A stretch of 64,000 nt of DNA. Source: SIG480 sp045636865 (GTDB taxonomy: Bacteria; Bacillota; Clostridia; Oscillospirales; JAAYXM01). A program made the position numbers and the translations under genes. Shown here one piece after another: positions 9,368 to 18,078 of the stretch. Each line of letters opens with the position of its first letter. The stretch's first letter is position 1. Location of the stretch: positions 14,965 to 78,964 of the forward strand of contig JAZTYJ010000025.1 of the NCBI GenBank assembly GCA_045636865.1. Direction: 5' to 3'. The notes under the pieces are model-generated. The model saw nothing but the letters and a program-made list of their open reading frames with translations. It ran no database searches and had not been told where the DNA came from.

Positions 9368-9497
9368 TTTTCTCTGTTCTTTTGCCTGAGAGATTCAGCG
9401 AAAATTCGCCTTACACCTTCGGCACCCATTTAAGAGATTCTCCAGAGTTCCCTCCCCTTTCAGTTTCTTTCGATTCTGAAAGTTTCACAGGGCAATA
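9368..9497 (-). promoter_or_regulatory. Glycine riboswitch (gcvT type), apparently one complete aptamer
   Basis: The minus strand holds the conserved glycine-aptamer core: ACTCTGGAGA, GGGTGCCGAAGG, GAATCTCTCAGGCAAAAG and closing AACAGAG. Only one full aptamer is evident, although flanking pairing (AGGGGAGGGA and nearby sequence) could be a ghost partner. A terminator and then an AGCS amino-acid symporter gene lie directly downstream. Whether glycine turns the gene on or off cannot be read from sequence alone. Confidence 0.92.
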
Positions 9498-9571
9498 TTA
9501 AATTATCGTAAGTATAGCACAACATTTTGCATAATGCAACACTTTTTTGCAAAAAAATCCGTTTTTATTTA

Positions 9572-10351
9572 TTATCCGAGCACAACGTCGAGGATCATCA
9601 TAAGCGAAAAACCGACAGCAAACATAATCGTTCCGATGTTTGAGTGTTCACCCTCCGACATTTCTGGGATAAGCTCTTCAACGACAACATACAACATCGC
9701 ACCTGCCGCAAAGCTTAAGAAATACGGAAGTAACGGAAGGACAAGTCCTGCCGCAACAACGGTTAAAAGTGCGCCAATCGGCTCTACAACACCTGATGCA
9801 AAACCGTATAAAAACGATTTTTTTCGACTCATTCCTTCGTTTTTAAGCGGTAAGGATATTATCGCGCCCTCGGGAAAATTCTGAATCGCTATTCCTATTG
9901 ATAGTGCAAGTGCACCTGCGCCGGAAACCGAAGCTTCGCCGTGAACAACTCCTGCAAGCACGGCGCCGACCGCCATACCTTCCGGCAGGTTATGAAGCGC
10001 AACCGCAAGAGCGAGCATCGAAGACCTTTTGAAATTTGACTTTATACCCTCGCACTCACCTTCGCTTCCGTGGATGTGCGGTATAATCTTATCAAGCAAA
10101 AGCAAAAACAAGACGCCGAGCCAGAAACCGACAGTTGCCGGCACGAACGAAAACGAGCCGAGTCCTTCCGACTGTTCAAACGACGGAATTATAAGGCTCC
10201 AGACGGATGCCGCGACCATAACTCCCGCCGCAAACCCCATAAGAGCGCGTTTTATCAAGCTGTTGAGATTTCCCTTTACAAAGAAAACACACGCAGAACC
10301 AAGAACGGTTCCGAAAAGCGGAATCATTATTTCTCTTATAACTTCGCCCAT
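9572..10351 (-). CDS. ZIP-family divalent metal transporter
   Basis: A 259-residue ZIP/GufA-like membrane transporter, expected to bring Zn2+ or related metals into the cytoplasm. About eight hydrophobic segments are seen. The metal-site motif HNLPEGMAVG is in the fourth and IQNFPEGAI in the fifth, with the usual histidine-containing variable loop (KIIPHIHGSEGE) before them. VVVEELIPE near the C-terminus is also typical. It is the last gene of a tight five-gene run; its ATG directly follows the trmO stop codon, suggesting coupled translation. Confidence 0.9.
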   Translation of the reverse strand: MGEVIREIMIPLFGTVLGSACVFFVKGNLNSLIKRALMGFAAGVMVAASVWSLIIPSFEQSEGLGSFSFVPATVGFWLGVLFLLLLDKIIPHIHGSEGECEGIKSNFKRSSMLALAVALHNLPEGMAVGAVLAGVVHGEASVSGAGALALSIGIAIQNFPEGAIISLPLKNEGMSRKKSFLYGFASGVVEPIGALLTVVAAGLVLPLLPYFLSFAAGAMLYVVVEELIPEMSEGEHSNIGTIMFAVGFSLMMILDVVLG

Positions 10352-11059
10352 TTATCTCTTCTCCTTTTCTTCAACGCTAACAACACAAAGCACATCTCCG
10401 CACACTCTGAAGCGGACATCAAGCCCCGCAAATGACATACCGTATACGCGCGCCTCATCCTCCTGATACGACGGACGAGGGTCCTGCGAAAGACATCCGA
10501 CAAGAGCTTTTCGCTTGTCGCCAGGAACAGCTTTTAAAAGTTCCTCCGGAAAATCCACCGCAAGAACTTTCTTTTCAACAGTTTCGGTGTATCCGCCTGC
10601 CGCATCCGCATGACAATCGGCATACGGAACATACGGTTTTATATCGTATATCGGTGTCATATCAAGAAGGTCTGCACCGCTTACAATCAATACGGTGCCG
10701 TCTTTCTCCGTCGCTTCAACACCCTCAAGGCGCACAGATGAAAGTCCGAGACTGTTCGGGCGAAACGGCGATCGGCTTGCAAAAACACCGATGCGACGAT
10801 TCCCTCCGAATCTCGGCGGACGAACTGTCGGTGACCACTCGTCTCTGTGTGCTTTTGAAAAATCGAATATCAGCCAGAGATGCGAAAATCCCTCTATCTC
10901 ACGCAGAGCCTCCTCGCATCTGTACTCTTCTTCGAAAACGATTTTCCCCAAAAGTTCCGGCACAAGTCCGCTCTGCCTCGGGATTCCGAACTTTTCGGAA
11001 AAGTCCGTTCTTATGTACGCAACAGGTCGGATTTTTCTTTCTTTTTCCACAGGATACAT
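10352..11059 (-). CDS. trmO: tRNA (N6-threonylcarbamoyladenosine37-N6)-methyltransferase TrmO
   Basis: The product (235 residues from ATG 11059) belongs to the TrmO/YaeB/TsaA family, which uses S-adenosylmethionine to methylate t6A37 in tRNA-Thr. Signatures are IRPVAYIRTDF at the start, FGIPRQSG, GFSHLWLIFDFS, the long RPPRFGGNRRIGVFASRSPFR block near residue 80-100 with PNSLGLS after it, and GADLLDMTPIYDIKPYVPYAD. The C-terminal FRVCGD segment also fits. A TTG at 11071 would add four residues but overlap the cupin gene; the ATG with an AAGG-like site is preferred. The stop abuts the ZIP start. Confidence 0.9.
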   Translation of the reverse strand: MYPVEKERKIRPVAYIRTDFSEKFGIPRQSGLVPELLGKIVFEEEYRCEEALREIEGFSHLWLIFDFSKAHRDEWSPTVRPPRFGGNRRIGVFASRSPFRPNSLGLSSVRLEGVEATEKDGTVLIVSGADLLDMTPIYDIKPYVPYADCHADAAGGYTETVEKKVLAVDFPEELLKAVPGDKRKALVGCLSQDPRPSYQEDEARVYGMSFAGLDVRFRVCGDVLCVVSVEEKEKR

Positions 11060-11063
11060 CGCC

Positions 11064-11408
11064 TTAATCAAGAAGAATGAGAGCCATAAAGTTCAGGTTT
11101 TCCTCGCCCGTGTTCTTAAGGCCGTGACCGCTTCCCGACGGAGTCATTGTTATGCTTCCCGGAAGAATTTCGATTTCTTCACCGTTATCGTTATAAACGC
11201 CGCTGCCCGAGAGTATGTAATACATTTCGCTCTCACCCTCGTGGATGTGATACGGAACCTCTTCCCCCGGCAAAAGCTCAATAAAGCCGTACATTCTTAT
11301 CTTTTCATTCTGCTCTGAAAATGCCGCAAGGTTTGATTTGTAAAATGCGGGCGCACCTTTTGAGTTATTCTCTGCAACCTTGTTTATGTTTTCTTTTTTA
11401 ATAATCAT
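11064..11408 (-). CDS. Small cupin-domain protein
   Basis: A 114-residue single-domain cupin. The metal-site motifs are visible: PYHIHEGESEMYYILSGSG (two His, Glu, and a later partner) and PGSITMTPSGSGHGLKNTG, where the final His completes the usual 3-His/1-Glu set. Such proteins bind metal or small ligands and may act as isomerases, dioxygenases or sensors; nothing here decides which. It sits between the YcxB-like gene and trmO in the ligA row, with a strong ribosome site (GGAGAG) before the ATG. Confidence 0.85.
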   Translation of the reverse strand: MIIKKENINKVAENNSKGAPAFYKSNLAAFSEQNEKIRMYGFIELLPGEEVPYHIHEGESEMYYILSGSGVYNDNGEEIEILPGSITMTPSGSGHGLKNTGEENLNFMALILLD

Positions 11409-11422
11409 CTTTCTCTCTCCTT

Positions 11423-11923
11423 TTACTTTTTGAGTTTAATCTTGTCCGGTGAAACGTGTTTTCTTACATATCCCAAAAACTCCGCCTTTGCATCGTCTGA
11501 CTCAAAGCTTCGCTTGGGGAAATAAAACGCCTTGCGTTTTGTGAGGAAAACATAGTAGCTCTCCTCCGATTCTCTCACGGCATAAACATCCGACCACGGA
11601 AGACGCGTTTCTCCCGAATTTGATATCTGCAGTATTTCGTCGTCATTAACCGTGAGATCAAGCTCGCTTGATGCTCCGAATGCAGCAAAGCGTCTGTCCG
11701 CACGCCTTTTAACACTTTTCTTCTGAATAAACCAGACAAGCGGATATATCGCAATTGCAATAACGATGCCTATAATAACTCCGAGAAGTCCCGAAACGGC
11801 ACTTCCGAGCGAAAGGCCTATCGCAAGGGATATGCAAACCCCGAGAAAGCGCGATATCGCCTTTGCCTGAAACCAACAGAGACCGCTGTAATCCTCCGCG
11901 AGAAAATCCGTTTTAAAATTCAT
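11423..11923 (-). CDS. YcxB-like membrane protein
   Basis: 166 residues. Two hydrophobic segments (about 25-42 and 45-67) are followed by a basic stretch and a C-terminal soluble domain (about 85-150) of the YcxB-like type, with the pattern LPWSDVYAVRESEESYYVFLTKRKAFYFPKRSF. The biochemical role of the family is not established. It is 12 bp downstream of ligA and is probably co-transcribed with it. Confidence 0.75.
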   Translation of the reverse strand: MNFKTDFLAEDYSGLCWFQAKAISRFLGVCISLAIGLSLGSAVSGLLGVIIGIVIAIAIYPLVWFIQKKSVKRRADRRFAAFGASSELDLTVNDDEILQISNSGETRLPWSDVYAVRESEESYYVFLTKRKAFYFPKRSFESDDAKAEFLGYVRKHVSPDKIKLKK

Positions 11924-11935
11924 ATCTTTCTCTCC

Positions 11936-13924
11936 TTACCCTTCTGCTTCTTCGAGCATTTTTAAAAACTCATCCTCCGTAAGCACGGGGATTCCGAGCG
12001 ACTTTGCCTTTGTGAGCTTTGAGCCCGCGCTCTCTCCCGCTACGACATAGGACGTCTTCTTTGATACCGATGACGATGCGCGTCCTCCGAGGTTTTCTAT
12101 CCTCTCCTCTGCTTCAGATCGGGTAAAGCGTGTGAGCGCACCTGTGAGCACAAACGTTTTTCCTGCAAACGCGTCTCCGCGCTCTACGAGAGATGTCATA
12201 TTGACTCCTGCTCTTTTAAGCTTTTCAATAAACTCCTTTGACGTCGGAAGCTGATACCACTTTTCGATGCTGTTTGCAACAGCCGCACCGACATCGTAAA
12301 TCTCGCAGAGTTTTTCCTTCTCTGCCGCAAAAAGCGCATCAAGCGTTCCGAAGCTTTGTGCTAGCACCTTTCCCGCCTTCTGCCCGACATGGCGTATTCC
12401 AAGCGCAAAGATAAGACGCGAAAGGTCGTTTTCCTTACTTTTATTTATCGCCGCAACAAGATTCTCTGCAGATTTTCGCCCCATTCTGTCGATTCCGGCT
12501 ATCTGCTCTGCATCGAGGAAATAAATGTCCGCCGCATCGGAGATAAGTCCATTTTCAATGAGCTGCTCAATAACTGCAGGACCCATACCGTCGATATCCA
12601 TAGCATCGCGCGATGCAAAGTGGATGACGTTGCGGAGCCTTTGTGCGGGACAGTCAGAGTTTACGCACCGAACCGCCGCCTCACCCTCTTCCGAAAATGC
12701 AGGAGAGCCGCACACGGGGCAAACCTCCGGCATCTCAAACGGAACCGCTCCGGCTTCACGAAATTCCGGAACAACCGAAACAATTTCGGGGATAATATCG
12801 CCTGCTTTCTGCACGATGACCGTGTCTCCGATTCTTATGTCGCGCTCTTTTATAAAATCGCGGTTGTGAAGCGTTGCACGGCTGACCGTGACACCTGAAA
12901 TATGGACAGGTTCAAGCACCGCATTAGGTGTGAGAACGCCTGTTCTTCCGACCTGCAGGACGATATCAAGAAGCTTTGTTCTCTTCTGCTCGGGCGGATA
13001 TTTATACGCCGCCGCCCATTTTGGAAACTTTGTAGTCCTGCCGAGGCTTTCGCGCATCGAAAGGTCGTTGACCTTTAAAACCGCACCGTCTATCTGAAAC
13101 GGAAGTTCATCTCGCGCATCCCCAAGGCGCACAACCTCAGAAAATGCATCTTCTGCCGATTTGAATATGTTGAAATACGGACTTACCGGAAGCCCGAGAG
13201 ATTTCAGATACAAGAGTGATTCTTCGTGAGTTTCAAACTCTTTTCCGTCGGCAAGCTGTATGTTGAATATGATTATTTCAAGACCTCGCTCCGCCGCAAT
13301 TTTCGGATCAAGCTGACGAAGTGATCCCGCCGCCGCGTTTCTGGGGTTTGCAAGAAGCGGCTCGCCTGCAGCTTCGCGCTCTTCGTTTATGCGACAGAAC
13401 GTCTCTCTCGGCATATACACCTCACCTCTGACTACAAGACGCGAAGGTGCACCGTATATCTTCATCGGCAGGTTTTTGAGAGTTTTTATGTTATGAGTTA
13501 CATCCTCACCCGTTATGCCGTCGCCACGGGTTACACCACGGTAAAACACGCCGTCTCTGTATTCAACCGAAACGGAAAGACCGTCAATCTTGAGCTCAAC
13601 AGCGTATTCCGCATCCGGCGCAACCTGACGGACACGGTTGTCAAACTCCAGAATCTCCTCCTTTGAAAAGAGATCCTGAAGACTGTCCATCTGCACCTCG
13701 TGAACAACCGGCGCAAACGCGGTTGCTGCAGCTCCGCCCACGCGCTGTGTCGGAGAGTCCTCCGTAACAAGCTCGGGGTGCTCTCTCTCTATTTCCTTAA
13801 GCCTTCGCATGAGCATATCATACTCATAGTCCGAGATACTCGGAGCATCCTCGATATAGTATCGTCTGTTATGCTCCGAAAGTTCCGCCTTAAGAGCATC
13901 AAGCTCTCTCTTTAAACTCTCCAT
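11936..13924 (-). CDS. ligA: NAD-dependent DNA ligase LigA
   Basis: The essential ligase that seals nicks in replication and repair using NAD+. From ATG 13924 it has 662 residues, the normal length. Domain Ia carries the NMN-binding RYYIEDAPSISDYEYD; the nucleotidyl-transfer lysine is in ELKIDG (K112); the OB fold, a Cys4 zinc finger (CPVCG and CVNSDC), helix-hairpin-helix repeats and a C-terminal BRCT domain (GKTFVLTGALTRFTRSEAEE) follow. The MESLKREL start matches the family; in-frame ATGs at 13945 and 13936 are possible and none has a convincing ribosome site. It heads a run of five genes. Confidence 0.96.
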   Translation of the reverse strand: MESLKRELDALKAELSEHNRRYYIEDAPSISDYEYDMLMRRLKEIEREHPELVTEDSPTQRVGGAAATAFAPVVHEVQMDSLQDLFSKEEILEFDNRVRQVAPDAEYAVELKIDGLSVSVEYRDGVFYRGVTRGDGITGEDVTHNIKTLKNLPMKIYGAPSRLVVRGEVYMPRETFCRINEEREAAGEPLLANPRNAAAGSLRQLDPKIAAERGLEIIIFNIQLADGKEFETHEESLLYLKSLGLPVSPYFNIFKSAEDAFSEVVRLGDARDELPFQIDGAVLKVNDLSMRESLGRTTKFPKWAAAYKYPPEQKRTKLLDIVLQVGRTGVLTPNAVLEPVHISGVTVSRATLHNRDFIKERDIRIGDTVIVQKAGDIIPEIVSVVPEFREAGAVPFEMPEVCPVCGSPAFSEEGEAAVRCVNSDCPAQRLRNVIHFASRDAMDIDGMGPAVIEQLIENGLISDAADIYFLDAEQIAGIDRMGRKSAENLVAAINKSKENDLSRLIFALGIRHVGQKAGKVLAQSFGTLDALFAAEKEKLCEIYDVGAAVANSIEKWYQLPTSKEFIEKLKRAGVNMTSLVERGDAFAGKTFVLTGALTRFTRSEAEERIENLGGRASSSVSKKTSYVVAGESAGSKLTKAKSLGIPVLTEDEFLKMLEEAEG

Positions 13925-13993
13925 AGTAAAAACCATCCGATTCATATTTAATAATAGTATATCAAATATAAATCGGATTTAAAAGACTTTTTA

Positions 13994-14647
13994 TCACTTC
14001 TCACTTAAAAACTTTGGTATCTCTCCAACTATGACCGTTTCCGCGATGCATATGTCCGTATCAACAAACGTTCCTATTTCTCGCCCTGCAAACATCATCC
14101 CCACCTGAACTTTAAAATTTATAAGTACGCGGTAGTTTGTCTGATTTATCCCCGCCTCGGTAAAGGAAGTTAAAACCTCACTGTCAACTCCCGAAACCCA
14201 GTACACGTGAACATTGATTTTCGGTCCTCTGCCCGTGAGAAAATCTATCCCCGTAAGGCTTCCGAGAGGAACCGAAACCACATCGTCCGTTCTCTTGAGC
14301 ATAATCTGTGACAGCTCGTTTGAAATCCGTAGCTTTAAGAGATTGAGTTTCTTTGTATCACCGGTTATTGAAGTTATCCTCCCGCTGTCATCGCGCTCAA
14401 TTTTGACTATGTCGTCATAATCATCTTTCATAATCTCGCGCTCTGCCACCTCTCCGATTATGTCGTATGCAATGCTGTCAAGCTCCGACTGTGCAACCTC
14501 GCGCAACATTGTCGACATTTTCCCGAAAGAGAGAAAGAGTAAAATAAAAAATAACGGAATAACAGGAATGAGCAATGCCCATTTTTTGATTATCTTCTTT
14601 CTACGTCTTCTCCTCGGTTTTATTTCAAGGCGCAACCTAACCACCAC
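13994..14647 (-). CDS. yunB: Sporulation protein YunB
   Basis: 217 residues. A very basic N-terminus (PRRRRRKKIIKK) is followed by one membrane anchor (about 22-42) and a soluble region with the YunB features: MLREVAQSELDSIAYDIIGEVAERE, VPLGSLTGIDFLTGRGP and INFKVQVGMMF. In Bacillus subtilis yunB is needed for efficient sporulation under mother-cell control; the exact role is unclear. The start is read as GTG because no ATG lies in the right place; the site upstream is weak. It points to a spore former. It precedes ligA by about 50-70 bp without an obvious terminator. Confidence 0.88.
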   Translation of the reverse strand: MVVRLRLEIKPRRRRRKKIIKKWALLIPVIPLFFILLFLSFGKMSTMLREVAQSELDSIAYDIIGEVAEREIMKDDYDDIVKIERDDSGRITSITGDTKKLNLLKLRISNELSQIMLKRTDDVVSVPLGSLTGIDFLTGRGPKINVHVYWVSGVDSEVLTSFTEAGINQTNYRVLINFKVQVGMMFAGREIGTFVDTDICIAETVIVGEIPKFLSEK

Positions 14648-14735
14648 CGCACAAATGATATAGAATTATATTTTGAAAACTCTCCTTTTATTTCAGATTG
14701 TGCTACCCGTAAGTTAATTTTTTATTTCTTTTCTA

Positions 14736-14764
14736 TTGACTTTTCACCCCGTAATCTGTATAAT
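14736..14764 (+). promoter_or_regulatory. Sigma-A promoter of the tRNA-Asp/tRNA-Thr unit
   Basis: TTGACT at 14736-14741 and TATAAT at 14759-14764 with a 17-bp spacer give an almost consensus promoter. Transcription would start a few bases before tRNA-Asp. Confidence 0.88.
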
Positions 14765-14782
14765 ATCAAAGGTACAAATTCT

Positions 14783-14859
14783 GGCCCGGTAGTTCAGTTG
14801 GTTAGAACGCTAGCCTGTCACGCTAGAGGTCGTGGGTTCGAGCCCCATCCGGGTCGCCA
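14783..14859 (+). tRNA. tRNA-Asp (anticodon GTC)
   Basis: A complete cloverleaf: the acceptor GGCCCGG pairs with CCGGGTC, the anticodon loop CTGTCAC carries GTC, and the T-arm is GTGGGTTCGAGCCCCAT. The discriminator is G and CCA is encoded. Confidence 0.97.
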
Positions 14860-14866
14860 TTTTTTT

Positions 14867-14944
<78 letters not shown>

Positions 14945-14947
14945 CTA

Positions 14948-14990
14948 AAACCCCTGTAACCGCAACGGTTACAGGGGTTCTTGTTTTATT
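14948..14990 (+). terminator. Terminator after tRNA-Thr
   Basis: CCCCTGTAACCG and CGGTTACAGGGG form a 12-bp stem with a CAA loop, followed by TTCTTGTTTTATT. Confidence 0.85.
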
Positions 14991-15062
14991 CTGAAGTTGT
15001 GCAGTTAGCGGAGTTTGTATAACGATTGTATAACAAATGTGTTTTTCAGTATCAAAATACAT

Positions 15063-15986
15063 TTATCTAACAAAACCACTTTCTTGTAATCTTTGATCCA
15101 GGTGGTCAAATACATACTGGTATTTATCAAGACTGACGCCCGATATATTGGCATATGCCTTTTGAATTATGTCAGGCAAACTTTCGATATCTCTCGCTTT
15201 GTATTTATTATCGCGATTAAGTCTTCCTTCTGCGCCCATACTATGTATCGTTCGTGAACCCATCTGATATATTTCTATTGTCTCTATTTTCTTTGTGGAA
15301 GAATTAAGAATTGAATTCAAGAAAGCTTTATCGTTGACACTTGGCATAATAATATAATCAGGCTTTAAACGTTCAATATCAGAACGGATATATTCATGAG
15401 AATCACTCAGAAAACTAATATTGCCTGCGTAGTCTTTATTTATGTTTTTCTTTTCTTTTTTCAGTGCTTCTCTGTCGGATAGGTTTGGATTTTCCCTGAC
15501 TATGCGCTGGTATTCAGTTTCTATACTGAATTTCCCGTAATTACCAAATGCGATTGTTTCATAAAACGCACGAGGTTCATCCACAGTCTCTCCTCTTATA
15601 ATTCCAGCAAGATACATAACCGCAGTTGCCAGGCTTCCTCTGTTCATCGGAGTTATGTGAACATTCGGAAAGAACGGTGTTGCATTCAAAAAGGACTCTT
15701 CAAAACATTTGCGGTGTCGATTCTCCGCCTGTGTGTCATCATCCAGCCACGGACGATTGGTTTCCTCACCACAACAATAATCAGTCAGAACCTCTGCACT
15801 CGCATAAACAAGGATTCTCTTTTCTTGTTCAGCATAATACTTGCCTACAAACGGAATTGTCGGCACAACCATTTCACTTCTTTTGCCCTCGCGTATTTTA
15901 TGAACTGCCCATTTTGGAAGTCCAGCCTGCTGTATTTTTCTATAATCATCAAGCAACTCGTTTATTATCTGTTCGTAAGTATTCAT
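15063..15986 (-). CDS. Protein of unknown function in the WYL/UDG-like cluster
   Basis: 307 residues, not recognised. It is soluble, with no signal or membrane segment. Hydrophobic strands typical of an alpha/beta fold are RILVYASAEVLTDY (about 56-69) and KPDYIIMPSVND, and HITPMNRGSLATAVMYLAG lies between them. The layout faintly resembles that of the UDG-like neighbour (strand, Asn/Thr-rich loop, KPxxI strand), but the diagnostic motifs are missing. It is the last gene of a four-gene minus-strand operon, 17 bp after its neighbour, with a GAGGGA site 8 bp before the ATG. Confidence 0.75.
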   Translation of the reverse strand: MNTYEQIINELLDDYRKIQQAGLPKWAVHKIREGKRSEMVVPTIPFVGKYYAEQEKRILVYASAEVLTDYCCGEETNRPWLDDDTQAENRHRKCFEESFLNATPFFPNVHITPMNRGSLATAVMYLAGIIRGETVDEPRAFYETIAFGNYGKFSIETEYQRIVRENPNLSDREALKKEKKNINKDYAGNISFLSDSHEYIRSDIERLKPDYIIMPSVNDKAFLNSILNSSTKKIETIEIYQMGSRTIHSMGAEGRLNRDNKYKARDIESLPDIIQKAYANISGVSLDKYQYVFDHLDQRLQESGFVR

Positions 15987-16003
15987 CCTCTTATTCCCTC
16001 TCT

Positions 16004-16723
16004 TTAATCATCAAGCAAAAAAGTTTTAAATATGTTATTTGCGTGATTAAAACTATCCTCTCTGCTCCAACCCGGTCTTGACGGATGATAGGAATTCGCA
16101 AAAATCGTTGATTCTCTTTCAAAAAAGCGAACACCGTTCTTTATCTTTTCTTCAGCATCGTTTACAAATACTTTCTTTGCAAAATCGAATGTTCCTCCAC
16201 ACAATACCAATGTCGGTTTCAACTCACTCAACTGATGCTTCAATATCTCTCTGCGCTGACTATTATCAAGATATTTATCCATCTCATTCCAGTCAGTACT
16301 TTCTGTGCCCCAACTCTTTTTGAGATTAACAATCGATACATTCAGCAGCGATCCACACAATTTATCGTCAACTATTATTCCGTTTTCGTCGATTAACTCA
16401 ACTACTTCCGGCATTCTTTTTTCATCAATACATATATTGAACATTCTCGACCACATGGCTATATTCCTGTAAACAGAACGATAAAGAGGTTCTTCCTGCA
16501 GAGCCTGCTTATAAACCCAATCCATATAATTCCAATCAGTCAGAACATCGTTTCTATCACCATTATTGTCGTTTCCATTTGTCTCTTTCAGCAAGAGCAT
16601 CAATCTTTTATCCCGCGAAAAGAAGTGCTCGCTTACTACCCCATCGAAACATATTCCGTTATTCGGATTGTTATCTGTGATAATCTCTCTGTGCTGCTTC
16701 AAATATTCCTTAAACACAATCAT
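16004..16723 (-). CDS. Uracil-DNA-glycosylase-superfamily-like protein, function unknown
   Basis: 239 residues. Three segments fit the order of the UDG-like fold: a first strand RLMLLLKETNG (about 36-46), a middle strand KPTLVLCGGTFDFAKKVF (about 169-186) and, near the end, SYHPSRPGW with the HPS triplet used by UDG families to grip DNA. The first motif is not a canonical GEAPG or GQDPY, so base excision cannot be assumed. The start ATG lies very close to an AAGGAAG site. It is the third gene of the four-gene operon. The fold assignment is inference from motifs. Confidence 0.65.
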   Translation of the reverse strand: MIVFKEYLKQHREIITDNNPNNGICFDGVVSEHFFSRDKRLMLLLKETNGNDNNGDRNDVLTDWNYMDWVYKQALQEEPLYRSVYRNIAMWSRMFNICIDEKRMPEVVELIDENGIIVDDKLCGSLLNVSIVNLKKSWGTESTDWNEMDKYLDNSQRREILKHQLSELKPTLVLCGGTFDFAKKVFVNDAEEKIKNGVRFFERESTIFANSYHPSRPGWSREDSFNHANNIFKTFLLDD

Positions 16724-16787
16724 CTTCCTTTCGCAACTATTTCATTTTAATTATATCACACCTGCTGTTTTTTTCAAGAAAAGCATA

Positions 16788-17141
16788 TCACACAACATAT
16801 CCCTCGTTACACATATGGCACTGGTAGTGTTCATCATATGAAAGGATATATTTTTTGTCTTTATACACATCTGTTACCCTGTCTATATCTCGCTCCATGC
16901 ATCTGTCGTAATAGATAAGATATGTATCATCGCTCTTTCGGTAAACCACGCGACCTCTGGGGAAGTAGTCAAAATCAACACCGAATTCCTTTGCATAGTT
17001 CTTCTGCCAGATGAGGTTATGGCTGTATGGATAGTTTTTAAAATCCCCATACTCCTCCGCATCCGCAAGCGAACAAGAGTGAAACAAAAGCCCACCTTCT
17101 ACAAAAAAGAAAAGCGCAGGTCCGATTTTGTTATTATTCAT
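16788..17141 (-). CDS. Small protein of unknown function
   Basis: 117 residues, not recognised. It is rich in Tyr and Asp, with no membrane segment beyond a short hydrophobic N-terminus (GPALFFFVEGGLLF), and ends in QCHMCNEGY, a single CxxC. An AGGAG site lies 7 bp before the ATG, and it is spaced 31 bp from the gene before it. It is probably co-transcribed with its neighbours. Confidence 0.7.
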   Translation of the reverse strand: MNNNKIGPALFFFVEGGLLFHSCSLADAEEYGDFKNYPYSHNLIWQKNYAKEFGVDFDYFPRGRVVYRKSDDTYLIYYDRCMERDIDRVTDVYKDKKYILSYDEHYQCHMCNEGYVV

Positions 17142-17172
17142 ATTCTTCTCCTTTCACTTTTTAACGTATGAT

Positions 17173-17967
17173 TCAAGACAAATTTCTTCTTTTTCTTTCT
17201 TTGTTCCATTTTTTGATTACATCCTGATGTTCCGGTTTTTCAGAAAGCGTTTTATATGCTATTTGCAAAAACTCACGGTCACCCAGTCCGCCTTCTTGAA
17301 AATCATGCAAAAACATTCCGCACGCAGTATAAGGATCTTCAAAACCTGATGAAACTTCGCAGATATATTTTGTCAAGTTTCCGACTTCGGAGTTTATGTC
17401 CAAATAGTATTCTACCGTTTTTTTATCTATCAAGTAGCGAGACAAGTCAATTGTTTTATGATTGCAAACCAACTCGCAATATGCACTGTGTGAACCGAAA
17501 ACATCAATCACTTTGATTTCCTTAGCCAAGAAACTGTGATTCCCTTCACAAACTATGACACGAGTTATTTCTTTCGCCAATTTTTCTTGTTCAATATACG
17601 CCTGCATCGTAAGTTGCCAAATTTGAGAAACATAACAATCATACTGTAGAAGAATTATTTCTGCCCCTTTCATTTCTAAAAGTTTTCGCAATTCAGATGC
17701 ATTTTCACGCTCATACTCCTCGACAGTATATTCACCATACAGTGCACCACTTAACGCATCTGCCCTCATCCTTATAAATTCTTCGGACAGTATTTCCGGA
17801 GTAGCCGATCCTACCGCCATATAATCGTAAAGGTAAATGACCTTTGTTTGATCCAAACCCTTTATTCGACAAAGGTCCCCCTTCATACTATCGCCATCAA
17901 CTAAAAAAACTGCATTGTCATACTTTTGAGCTAATTCTTCAACTACGTTTTCCAATGTTTTTTTCAT
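17173..17967 (-). CDS. Protein of unknown function, first gene of the minus-strand operon
   Basis: 264 residues from ATG 17967. This start was chosen because an AAGGGGTGG site precedes it; an in-frame ATG at 17985 would place that site inside the gene. An acidic motif VFLVDGDS lies near the N-terminus and AEIILLQYDCY in the middle. The VDGDS strand end is faintly like NYN/PIN nucleases, but the other acidic residues of that family cannot be placed with confidence. It ends in a basic KKWNKERKRR tail. It is transcribed divergently from the WYL regulator, sharing its 110-bp promoter region. Confidence 0.7.
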   Translation of the reverse strand: MKKTLENVVEELAQKYDNAVFLVDGDSMKGDLCRIKGLDQTKVIYLYDYMAVGSATPEILSEEFIRMRADALSGALYGEYTVEEYERENASELRKLLEMKGAEIILLQYDCYVSQIWQLTMQAYIEQEKLAKEITRVIVCEGNHSFLAKEIKVIDVFGSHSAYCELVCNHKTIDLSRYLIDKKTVEYYLDINSEVGNLTKYICEVSSGFEDPYTACGMFLHDFQEGGLGDREFLQIAYKTLSEKPEHQDVIKKWNKERKRRNLS

Positions 17968-18020
17968 ATCATTCCACCCCTTCATTTTTAATTTGGCATA
18001 TATATAAATATCATATTTAG

Positions 18021-18055
18021 CTGTACAAAAATCTGTACATATGCTATGATATAAT
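18021..18055 (+). promoter_or_regulatory. Promoter of the WYL operon with CTGTACA direct repeat
   Basis: An extended -10 box (TGATATAAT, TATAAT at 18050-18055) lies 24 bp before the ATG. Upstream are two copies of CTGTACA (18021-18027 and 18033-18039), 12 bp apart, so on one helix face; these are a plausible binding site for the WYL protein. Confidence 0.55.
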
Positions 18056-18078
18056 AGAAATCGAAAGGAGCGATTATT

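Noticed and set aside
15063..15986. Firm assignment of this protein to the UDG superfamily
   Set aside because: Strand spacing is suggestive, but neither the first catalytic motif nor an HPS-type motif is present.
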